Shown here piece by piece: positions 53,094 through 59,644 of a DNA stretch of 64,000 nucleotides. Source of the DNA: Undibacterium sp. (GTDB taxonomy: Bacteria > Pseudomonadota > Gammaproteobacteria > Burkholderiales > Burkholderiaceae_D); the NCBI GenBank assembly GCA_030645915.1, contig JAUSNO010000038.1:186001-250000 (forward strand), written 5' to 3'. The position numbers and the translations under genes are program-made. The notes beneath the pieces are model-generated. The model was not told where the DNA came from and searched no databases. It saw only the letters and a program-made list of their open reading frames with translations. Every line of letters begins with the position of its first letter. The first letter of the stretch is position 1.

Positions 53094-54569
53094 ATGTCCA
53101 GATGGATTTCACAATTTAAGGCACACGCCTTCCAGTTATCGTGGACCAACGTTTTAGCAGCTCTACATATTTCAAAAGTTGATGATGAAACGGTAATTAC
53201 TTCTGTTGAAGAATTAGCTCGTTTAAAGAAGGTCATCTCATATATCGACGAAATGATTAATGGAATAGATCCTGAATTCGTTCCCCAAACAACTTGGGAT
53301 CCATTTCAACAACAAGCTGAACAATGCGCGAATAACATTTTTCTTTTCAATAGCAATAGAAATATTAGCCATCTACAAACTGCCAATAGTAATGCGGATA
53401 ATTTATTGACTTACATTCGCCCCTATATGGTGAACGTAAATATAGGCAATCGGGCTGTGCGAAAGTCACTCGAAGAATATAGTAAAACGATTAATAGTTA
53501 TGGAGACTCCTTTCGTGAAAAAGCTGTAAATTTAACGACTGAGATCAAACAATATGAAGAACAAAGCAAGGTATTAATCAATGCAATTACCGAAGTCAAT
53601 CGATCTTCTGAAGAGTTGCATAAAACCATTTCAAATAGTAATGAGCATATTGAGCATCTCAAAAATTCAATAGATGGTTTATTTTTCAACTCAGAAACCG
53701 AATACAAAAAAATTAACGAATATTATGTGGAATTACTTATCGGAAATGAGAGCAAAAACTCGATAAAGAGAGAGCTCCTTGACACTAAAGAGATAATTTT
53801 AAATGATAAAGAAAAAATCGATTCTCTCTTAACAGCTGCATCCAATCAAATAAAGTCACTGGAAGCATTTCATCTGAAAATATTCGGAAAAATTATTGAA
53901 GGCACTGAAAAACCAGAAGGTGGTTTGGAAAATGAATTAACGACTCGGATGAGCGTATTGTCGAAATTTGAAAAAGATCAAATTTCAAAATATAACGAAC
54001 TAAATAAACAAATTGAAACACTGCTCCCAGGCGCAACAAGTGCAGGTTTAGCCTCGGCGTACAAGGAAATGGGAAGTTCATTCGTCACTCCGATTAGAGA
54101 TTCAACTTACTTATTTTTTACTTGTATTGGCATTCTCGTTTTAATTTCTTTTTTACTTTCGATTGAACATATCGAATTTTGGAAAAGTATATCTTTCATA
54201 AAATACACCGAATGGTCCGACGTCTTAAAAGGTCTTTTATATAAAGCACCATTTTACGCACCTATTTTATGGCTAGCTTTCTACGCAACTAAGAGACGAA
54301 GTGAGAATCAAAGACTACTTCAAGAATATGCACATAAAGAAGCATTGGCGAAATCCTATAAGAGTTATAAAGATCAATTGGCCGCTCTTGGAGACGAAGA
54401 CAAAACGATGCAAAAAGATTTTATTAAGAAGATGATAGATGCTATTACACAAAACTCTTCACAAACTTTAGATGGAACACATGGAGATAAATTACCTGTT
54501 CAAGATGTACTTGAAAAATTTATAGACGCTGCTCAAAAGTCGAAATCTTTTACAGAGAAGGTTGGCTAA
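53094..54569 (+). CDS. Unknown coiled-coil membrane protein (491 aa)
   Basis: Function not recognised. Residues about 120-310 are rich in Lys, Glu, Asn and Ile with heptad character (EIKQYEEQSKVLINAITEVN), suggesting long coiled coils. Two membrane segments lie at about 345-365 (YLFFTCIGILVLISFLLSI) and 385-403 (APFYAPILWLAFYA). A second helical region and a Gln/Ser-rich tail follow. The gene is visibly AT-rich, with AAA/AAT/ATA codons unlike all neighbours, indicating recent acquisition. It stands alone, between the cyd operon and a cluster of repeats. A membrane-associated defence or stress role is possible but unproven. Confidence 0.8.
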   Translation: MSRWISQFKAHAFQLSWTNVLAALHISKVDDETVITSVEELARLKKVISYIDEMINGIDPEFVPQTTWDPFQQQAEQCANNIFLFNSNRNISHLQTANSNADNLLTYIRPYMVNVNIGNRAVRKSLEEYSKTINSYGDSFREKAVNLTTEIKQYEEQSKVLINAITEVNRSSEELHKTISNSNEHIEHLKNSIDGLFFNSETEYKKINEYYVELLIGNESKNSIKRELLDTKEIILNDKEKIDSLLTAASNQIKSLEAFHLKIFGKIIEGTEKPEGGLENELTTRMSVLSKFEKDQISKYNELNKQIETLLPGATSAGLASAYKEMGSSFVTPIRDSTYLFFTCIGILVLISFLLSIEHIEFWKSISFIKYTEWSDVLKGLLYKAPFYAPILWLAFYATKRRSENQRLLQEYAHKEALAKSYKSYKDQLAALGDEDKTMQKDFIKKMIDAITQNSSQTLDGTHGDKLPVQDVLEKFIDAAQKSKSFTEKVG

Positions 54570-54621
54570 ATGTTTTCTAATCCCGAAAAAAAATAGCAAC
54601 ATGCGTGGCATGCGTTCCTCT

Positions 54622-54713
54622 GTAGGGTGCGCCATGCGCACCGCATCACCTTGCGATGCCAAATATATGCACGCTGTTGATGTTGAATTAGAGGTGCGCA
54701 TGGCGCACCCTAC
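54622..54713. repeat. Perfect inverted-repeat element, family R2 copy 2
   Basis: Two exactly complementary 21-bp arms (54622-54642 and 54693-54713; core GGTGCGCCATGCGCACC) flank 50 bp. The structure is that of a small non-autonomous element or a large hairpin. It lies 52 bp after the AT-rich gene. The same arms border copy 1 at 51924-51995. Confidence 0.88.
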
Positions 54714-54740
54714 GATTTAATCCCAGGCACTACTCCACCA

Positions 54741-54797
54741 CGCAATACCCATGCGCCCTGCAGGCCAGGCAGGCCGAAAACCCGCATGGGCATTGCG
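54741..54797. repeat. Palindromic intergenic repeat, family R1 copy b
   Basis: Ends CGCAATACCCATGCG and CGCATGGGCATTGCG pair across a centre with CTGCAGGCCAGGCAGG. It lies 28 bp after the R2 element. Confidence 0.85.
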
Positions 54798-54855
54798 CTC
54801 CGGGTTATGTCGATTGTATGATTCGTCACCATTAATCCAACAACAGGAAACCAAC

Positions 54856-55092
54856 ATGGAGCTGACTTTATCGCCCGCCGTTCTCTCTGGCCGTAGCGTG
54901 AATGGCGTGCGGAGCGAGCAAGGGATGGTCGTGCATATTGTCCGGTGCAACGCGGCCGAATTGAAATCGGGTCTCGTCAGACAGGCATATTCGCTATGCG
55001 GGAGAACGCATGGTGATAAAAACGATGGCTGGTCCTTATTTCCTGATGCTGCAGTTACCTGCCCCAAGTGCCGTAAAAAAACCGACAAATAG
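54856..55092 (+). CDS. Small Cys-containing protein (78 aa)
   Basis: Function not recognised. The start at 54856 is supported by a CAGGAAA ribosome-binding site; the frame is open 35 codons upstream through the R1 repeat, which is not coding-like. The C-terminal half has Cys residues at YSLCGRTHGD and a CPKC pair near the end (VTCPKCRKKTDK), which could form a zinc ribbon. It sits between two R1 repeat copies. Confidence 0.55.
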   Translation: MELTLSPAVLSGRSVNGVRSEQGMVVHIVRCNAAELKSGLVRQAYSLCGRTHGDKNDGWSLFPDAAVTCPKCRKKTDK

Positions 55093-55098
55093 CCGTAC

Positions 55099-55147
55099 AC
55101 GCATACCCATGCGCAGGCCAGACAGGCGGCTAACCCGCATCGCCGCA
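55099..55147. repeat. Palindromic intergenic repeat, family R1 copy c (partial)
   Basis: ACGCATACCCATGCG at the left and AACCCGCAT at the right resemble the other R1 copies, but the central part and right end are shortened. Confidence 0.65.
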
Positions 55148-55327
55148 CAACAAATGTGATGTGTGCCGGGAAAATACCAAAATTGAAATAGATTCAGTTA
55201 TAGTTTCAGTATAGTTCCAGTTAGAAATAACTTCGTTTGCAAAGCCATGTTGAAGTTTGAGAACTGCTTGTTGATTTGCCCTCAAATACCGCTGTTTTCA
55301 GACCTGAAGACTTAAACGGACAACTTT

Positions 55328-56206
55328 ATGCCAAATTTTTCGCTTGAAACTGAAATTTTCATTGCAGAGTTTGATGCTGCGATAGAAGCACACATGATGT
55401 TGACGCGACGGATCTTGCGCTGCGCTGTGTTACGCGAATCCCCCGGTGACGATGTGCTCTCTCCCATGGCGCATACGCTATGCAGTTTCGGGCGCTGGTT
55501 TACGTCGAATGTGCCGTACTTTGAGATGGTCGATACTGAAGCGACTCAGCGCATTGTTTTAATTCATCAGTTCATGCATGACTCCAGTCGTTCCATCTGC
55601 AACAACGTGATGGATGGCAGAGCGGGCAATAACATTGATCTGGACAACTTCGAAAAATCGCAATCTGAGCTGCTGATCCTGCTGGCGAAGTTAAAAACAC
55701 TGGTGTTGTCACATGCGGTGCGACACGATCCGCTGACCGGACTGCCGCTGCGCTATGGCATCGAAAATGATTTTGCACTGGCGCACAAAGATGCGCTGCG
55801 CAACAATTTTTTGCTGTATGCCGCCATGATCGACGTCGATCACTTCAAACTGGTGAATGATCAATATGGACATCCCGTGGGAGATATCGTATTGCGCCAT
55901 CTTGCTTCAAGCTTGAAGCTGCTTATCCGGGGGAATGATCCGCTGTATCGTTTTGGAGGAGAGGAATTTTTATGGCTGTTACGCTGCAGATCACCTGACG
56001 AAGCCGCACAATCAGCGCACCGCGCCATCACCACTATCGAGAAAACCCCGATTCCTATCGGCGACGATCAATCGCTGTTCATCACCATTACGATTGGTCT
56101 GGCGCAAATTGGCGAGAACGAGGGAATCAATGAGGCAATCATACGTGCAGACACGGCCCTTTACAAAGGCAAGCACGCCGGGCGCAACCAGTACGTTATT
56201 TCTTGA
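55328..56206 (+). CDS. Zinc-sensing diguanylate cyclase, DgcZ-like (CZB-GGDEF)
   Basis: It makes c-di-GMP from GTP under control of zinc. The N-terminal CZB domain has its four zinc ligands at His22, Cys52, His80 and His84 (AIEAHM, LCSFGRW, HQFMH). The GGDEF domain is active-type: DPLTGLP, IDVDHFKLVND and GGEEF at residues 210-214. An allosteric I-site RxxD (RGND) lies five residues before GGEEF. The 292 residues match E. coli DgcZ (296). It is bracketed by R1 repeats c and d, with no operon partner. Confidence 0.92.
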   Translation: MPNFSLETEIFIAEFDAAIEAHMMLTRRILRCAVLRESPGDDVLSPMAHTLCSFGRWFTSNVPYFEMVDTEATQRIVLIHQFMHDSSRSICNNVMDGRAGNNIDLDNFEKSQSELLILLAKLKTLVLSHAVRHDPLTGLPLRYGIENDFALAHKDALRNNFLLYAAMIDVDHFKLVNDQYGHPVGDIVLRHLASSLKLLIRGNDPLYRFGGEEFLWLLRCRSPDEAAQSAHRAITTIEKTPIPIGDDQSLFITITIGLAQIGENEGINEAIIRADTALYKGKHAGRNQYVIS

Positions 56207-56207
56207 G

Positions 56208-56256
56208 ACGCAATAACCATACGCACTGCAGACCAGGCAGGCGGCAAACCCGCATG
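56208..56256. repeat. Palindromic intergenic repeat, family R1 copy d
   Basis: ACGCAATAACCATACGC..CAGACCAGGCAGGCGGCAAACCCGCATG begins two bases after the cyclase stop codon. The right arm is incomplete relative to copies a, b and e. Confidence 0.75.
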
Positions 56257-56440
56257 ACTCCGCTGACTACCAGCTGCTGAGCCCGCCCGGCTTTACATCG
56301 GGTTTGGCAATAACCATCATCAATTCAACCCATCCCTCAATCTAGATGAACCAAGGTGTTGCTCACGCCCGATTGAGCTTGAACAGCATGATGTTACGAT
56401 GCTCGCTGCACCAGCAACGCATCCATTCTGGCGTAACAGA

Positions 56441-56752
56441 TCAGGCGCCCTTCATTTGGTTTGATACTGGTTTGAAGTGCTGCGGACTGATTCTGAATTT
56501 TGCCCGGCGATCACCCATGAAGGCGCGCAATTCCTTGATACTGAGATTGGAAATTTCATGCATGCGAATCAAGAGCGAGGCACCGATAGGCAGGCGACGG
56601 TGACGAATTTTGCTGATCACGGGCGGGGCGACTTCGAGTGCCCTGGAAAGCGCGGCATCGTTCTTAAAGTGCAGCTGTTCGATCAGGGTATCTAGTAGAT
56701 TGTCGGGATCGTAACTAAATTCAGAGGTTTTTAAATCGAGTAGGTTTGACAT
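56441..56752 (-). CDS. Helix-turn-helix XRE-like DNA-binding protein
   Basis: A 103-residue protein with an atypical lambda-repressor-like fold. NDAALSRALEVAPPVISKIRHRRLPIGASLLIRMHEISNLSIKELRAFMGD aligns with XRE helices 2-5. A strong AAGGAAG ribosome-binding site precedes its ATG. It stands alone between the R1 repeats. The regulated genes are unknown; candidates are itself and neighbouring accessory genes. Confidence 0.75.
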   Translation of the reverse strand: MSNLLDLKTSEFSYDPDNLLDTLIEQLHFKNDAALSRALEVAPPVISKIRHRRLPIGASLLIRMHEISNLSIKELRAFMGDRRAKFRISPQHFKPVSNQMKGA

Positions 56753-57159
56753 GTTCTTCCTTAGTCCAAGTTAAAGGTGATTTCCTAAGAGTGCGAGTTG
56801 CCATTTAACTTATAGACAATATTGGCAATAAGTTCAGTGCGCTAGCACACTTAACACGCGTAAAAAGTGAGCACGCCTGGTAAAACCACGGGTCTGATCA
56901 ATTCTGTACCCCGGTTAAACCACATTCGCTACGATACTCAGCCGGGTAGCGAGGCAAAGCTTGTACAATCAGCCGGTGCAAGCATAAACACGGCACCGGC
57001 AGCATTTGGCAAACCTTGATTTGCTCCTCTTTTTTTAAACCCTGTGTCTTTTTTGGGTTCATCAAGAATTTTCATCAATCGATCTGGCATCAAAAAGCTC
57101 CCTCACTCTTGGGTTAATGCGAAAAGCTGTTCCTGCACGTTTTCCAAGAAAGACCTTCA
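56753..57159. other. Gap between XRE-like gene and 2OG oxygenase gene
   Basis: About 400 bp. It contains the promoter region of the XRE-like gene and one minus-strand 50-codon frame with a good ribosome-binding site (listed separately). I see no RNA gene or repeat in it. Confidence 0.45.
56938..57090 (-). CDS. Possible 50-residue small protein
   Basis: A minus-strand ATG frame (begins MPDRLMKILDEPKKDTGFKK) preceded at proper spacing by GGGAGC, with an in-frame stop just upstream. The N-terminal half is charged and the C-terminal half is Ala/Gly-rich. No family recognised; it may be the start of a decayed gene. Confidence 0.3.
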   Translation of the reverse strand: MPDRLMKILDEPKKDTGFKKRGANQGLPNAAGAVFMLAPADCTSFASLPG

Positions 57160-57795
57160 GTGATCCCTACAGAACTGACTGCTTGCCCCGGCTATTTTAG
57201 CGCGGGGCAGCAATCTGCCATGCTCGACAATCTGGTCGAGCATGGCTGGTCGCAACACCAGCTTTTTTTGCCCGCCGATTTAACGCTGGCTTTGGCGGCA
57301 GAATGCCTGGCATTGAGAAATGTCGATGCCTTGAAATGGGCCAGCGTAGGTCGCGGCAAGCAGCAAACGCGTCAAGCCAGCATCCGGGGCGACCAGATAC
57401 GCTGGCTCAAAGCCGGGCAATCGTTAGCGTGTGACCGCTATTTGCAGATCATGGACAACCTGCGCTTGCTCTTGAACCGGCATTTGTTTCTGGGATTGGA
57501 TGAATACGAAAGTCACTTTGCATTTTATGCGCCAGGCGCGTCGTATATGAAGCATCTGGATCGCTTCCGCGACGATGACTGTCGTACCATCTCGGCGGTG
57601 ATTTATCTCAACGAAGATTGGCTGCCAGAACAGGGCGGCGCCTTGCGTCTGCATCCCGAGGGCGAATGCACGCAAGACATTACGCCGCTGGCATGCAGGC
57701 TGGTGCTGTTCTTGTCGGCCGACATGCAACATGAGGTATTGCCGGCAACGCGTGACCGTATGTCGCTTGCGGGATGGTTCAGACGTCGATCCTGA
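57160..57795 (+). CDS. 2OG-Fe(II) oxygenase (prolyl-4-hydroxylase-like)
   Basis: A non-haem iron dioxygenase using 2-oxoglutarate. The iron ligands are His132 and Asp134 (MKHLDRF) and His191 (MQHEVLP), and the 2OG-binding Arg is Arg200 (RMSLAGWFRR). The segment FYAPGASYMKHLDRF..ISAVIYLNEDW matches the prolyl-hydroxylase-like group. The start is GTG and the product has 211 residues. The substrate is unknown; protein hydroxylation is one possibility. It is a single-gene unit and the last chromosomal gene before the prophage end. Confidence 0.88.
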   Translation: MIPTELTACPGYFSAGQQSAMLDNLVEHGWSQHQLFLPADLTLALAAECLALRNVDALKWASVGRGKQQTRQASIRGDQIRWLKAGQSLACDRYLQIMDNLRLLLNRHLFLGLDEYESHFAFYAPGASYMKHLDRFRDDDCRTISAVIYLNEDWLPEQGGALRLHPEGECTQDITPLACRLVLFLSADMQHEVLPATRDRMSLAGWFRRRS

Positions 57796-57825
57796 TACAT
57801 CAACACTATTTGCACCCCCGCCACT

Positions 57826-57884
57826 ACGCAGCACCCATGCGCCCTGCAGGCCAGGCAGGCTGCAAACCCGCATGGGTATTGCGT
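57826..57884. repeat. Palindromic intergenic repeat, family R1 copy e
   Basis: A 59-bp copy with ends ACGCAGCACCCATGCG and CGCATGGGTATTGCGT, nearly identical in its centre to copy b. It is 25 bp from the proposed prophage terminus. Confidence 0.85.
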
Positions 57885-57909
57885 GAGCGAGGAGCTCATT
57901 TTGCAAAAG

Positions 57910-57990
57910 TGTAACGCCGCGCCGCATTTGGCACCCATTTGCGTAATGTTTGGCACTGCATTTCTCACATTTTAGCGGGTTATTTGTCAC
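57910..57990. mobile_element. Candidate right end (attR) of a Mu-like transposable prophage
   Basis: A TG dinucleotide at 57910 is followed by three direct copies of a 16-bp motif: GCGCCGCATTTGGCAC (57919-57934), GCGTAATGTTTGGCAC (57941-57956) and GCGGGTTATTTGTCAC (57975-57990). Starts are 22 and 34 bp apart. Phage Mu has three transposase sites at its right end with a 22-bp R1-R2 spacing, ends in TG/CA, and carries com-mom next to it. Here com and a methylase lie just inside. The exact boundary is inferred. Confidence 0.6.
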
Positions 57991-57998
57991 CAAAAGTA

Positions 57999-58025
57999 CA
58001 AAAGACCGCACAAGGCGGCCTTTTG
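57999..58025. terminator. Hairpin at the prophage end
   Basis: CAAAAGACCGC pairs with GCGGCCTTTTG (one mismatch) around a short loop. It lies just inside the proposed prophage terminus and could block transcription across it. Confidence 0.5.
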
Positions 58026-58039
58026 TTTAACGCTCACGC

Positions 58040-58071
58040 GGATGCGATATCGGAATCCCGATATCGCATCC
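58040..58071. terminator. Perfect 14-bp hairpin after the 72-residue ORF
   Basis: GGATGCGATATCGG and its exact complement flank a 4-nt loop, immediately past the stop of the small minus-strand ORF. It is likely the end of the late prophage transcript, though no U run follows. Confidence 0.6.
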
Positions 58072-58073
58072 TA

Positions 58074-58292
58074 TCAATTGCGCCATGTATTCGAGTTAAT
58101 TCGAGACCTTGCAAGCTGAATTACTGCATTATCTGCATCAACAATGTTGTTGAAATGCCTTCCTATCGATAACCGCGCCCCTTCCTCATTAGTCGCAATG
58201 TTTATGAGACGTCCGTTAGGAAAAAACACACCAGGCAACTCCTCGTTATGCTCAAACGTTACGCGAAAACCATCTATTTCTACATTTTTCAT
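58074..58292 (-). CDS. Small hypothetical protein at the prophage end (72 aa)
   Basis: No family recognised. The sequence is protein-like (MKNVEIDGFRVTFEHNEELP, later LSIGRHFNNIVDADNAVIQL), with an AAAGG ribosome-binding site at good spacing. It is the last gene before the proposed prophage end, in the same direction as dam and com, and 50 bp beyond dam. It is probably a prophage accessory gene. Confidence 0.5.
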   Translation of the reverse strand: MKNVEIDGFRVTFEHNEELPGVFFPNGRLINIATNEEGARLSIGRHFNNIVDADNAVIQLARSRINSNTWRN

Positions 58293-58342
58293 TTTGACCT
58301 TTCAATATTTGATTAAAGAAAGGACAGCATAGCGTCACGACT

Positions 58343-59134
58343 TCAGAACAGGCTATCCATGATGCTTGGTTCCCAATTCATAATCACCAGCTCCTTGCTC
58401 GTTTCGGGCTGGCCGTGGGTGTTTGATACGCTGTATTTGATGTCTAGGCCCATCATGTGCAGACCGTTAAACGCTTCCCTGATGGCGGGGTGGTCGTTGA
58501 TGCTGACCATAACTTTACCCTTGCACGTACGCATAAAGTCGGCCATTTGTTGGTATTGCTCAAAGCCGAAGTCAACGCCATAGCCCTCGGTCTCCCAGTA
58601 CGGTGGATCGCAATAGAAGAAGGTATGCGGCCTGTCATAGCGCTTCATACAGTCTTGCCAGGTGAGGTTTTCCACGTATGTACCGGATAGGCGTAGGTGT
58701 GCGGCGCTTAACGCTTCTTCTATCCGGCATAGGTTAATCGGTGATCCAGTAGTGGCCGTGCCGAAGTTCTGGCCAGTGACTTTGCCGCCAAAGGCATGCT
58801 GTTGCAGGTAGTAGAATCGGGCGGCGCGCTGGATGTCGGTGAGTGTTTCCAGTGGGGTGTCTTTCTGCCATTTGAAGATTTGGCGGCTACTGATTGCCCA
58901 CTTAAACTGTCTGACGAACTCTTCCAGGTGGTGCTGCACAACTCGGTATAAGTTCACCAGTTCGCCGTTGATATCGTTGATTACCTCTGTGGCCGCTGGG
59001 AATGGCCGCAGGAAATAGAGTGCAGCACCGCCGCAAAATACCTCTACATAGCATTCATGTTTTGGGAAAAGAGGCATGAGCTTATCGGCTAATCGGCGCT
59101 TACCGCCCAGCCACGGGATGATGGGGTTTGTCAT
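58343..59134 (-). CDS. Prophage DNA adenine methylase (Dam-like, D12 class)
   Basis: It N6-methylates adenine in a short target, probably to protect phage DNA or alter host regulation. The SAM motif PWLGGKRRLADKL is at the N-terminus and the catalytic DPPY at residues 176-179; FCGGAALYF and the final block (KELVIMNW) are also typical. It has 263 residues. Its start lies 35 bp inside the com gene, behind an AGGAG ribosome-binding site, so it is probably translationally coupled to and activated by Com. The recognition sequence cannot be read from sequence alone. Confidence 0.9.
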   Translation of the reverse strand: MTNPIIPWLGGKRRLADKLMPLFPKHECYVEVFCGGAALYFLRPFPAATEVINDINGELVNLYRVVQHHLEEFVRQFKWAISSRQIFKWQKDTPLETLTDIQRAARFYYLQQHAFGGKVTGQNFGTATTGSPINLCRIEEALSAAHLRLSGTYVENLTWQDCMKRYDRPHTFFYCDPPYWETEGYGVDFGFEQYQQMADFMRTCKGKVMVSINDHPAIREAFNGLHMMGLDIKYSVSNTHGQPETSKELVIMNWEPSIMDSLF

Positions 59135-59291
59135 TACTTGTTACTCCTAATGACGCTCCTGGGCGTTCTGGATGGGCGCTCACGGCACTCAATTGATTCA
59201 ATGTATTACATCGCGGGCATTTTATATTGAGCCTTTGATATTCACCTTCGCCTAATTTTTTATGACAATTGCCACAACGAATTTCTATCAT
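59100..59291 (-). CDS. com: Com-family translational activator
   Basis: A 63-residue zinc-finger RNA-binding protein of the phage Mu Com family. Four Cys in two pairs (IRCGNCHKKL at 6/9 and IKCPRCN at 25/28) match Mu Com, which binds and unfolds the mom mRNA leader so that mom can be translated. Here it overlaps the start of a DNA adenine methylase rather than mom. An AGGGGC ribosome-binding site precedes the ATG. The C-terminal third is disordered and partly encoded in the overlap. Confidence 0.88.
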   Translation of the reverse strand: MIEIRCGNCHKKLGEGEYQRLNIKCPRCNTLNQLSAVSAHPERPGASLGVTSNDKPHHPVAGR

Positions 59292-59422
59292 TTAACGCCC
59301 CTGTGCTAAGATTCGCCGCCTCCGTACGGGGTGGCAGAGCCTTGGTTTGTGCGCAGGCATTCACTGCAATCGAACGACTAAAACGGTGTTGACGCATCGT
59401 CTTAGTCGCTCTGTTCTTATTA
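59292..59422. other. Gap upstream of com with a hairpin
   Basis: About 130 bp between the tail gene and com. CGACTAAAACG and CGTCTTAGTCG (59375-59408) pair with one mismatch around a 12-nt loop. It could terminate the tail transcript or lie in the com leader, where Mu-type control would be expected. Confidence 0.4.
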
Positions 59423-59644
59423 CTAAATATCGATTACTTCTACCGTTAAATTCGGTGCATTGCCTTCAATCACCCCATCGCGCACAAATACTTTCTGACC
59501 TATTGATGACGTGCCACGACCAGTTACTTGCCCGCCACCTGGCAAGGTTATTAAACAGTGGCCGGACAAGACAGCGGTAACTGTACCGACCAGCAATGGT
59601 GCATCTGGAATCAAATCCTTAAATACTCGGTATAGATTAGCCAT
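59423..59644 (-). CDS. Small phage tail-associated protein (73 aa)
   Basis: A short protein (MANLYRVFKDLIPDAPLLVG) with a beta-rich middle and a GGGQVTGRG loop, resembling small OB-fold tail or baseplate components. It overlaps the preceding 626-residue tail gene by 8 bp. Function is inferred from position only. Confidence 0.6.
   Translation of the reverse strand: MANLYRVFKDLIPDAPLLVGTVTAVLSGHCLITLPGGGQVTGRGTSSIGQKVFVRDGVIEGNAPNLTVEVIDI

Noticed and set aside
54622-57884. CRISPR array
   Set aside because: The repeats are palindromic, irregularly spaced by whole genes, and have no cas genes or uniform spacers.
57424-58011. 195-codon minus-strand frame
   Set aside because: It is antisense to the 2OG oxygenase and runs through a palindromic repeat and the proposed prophage terminus.
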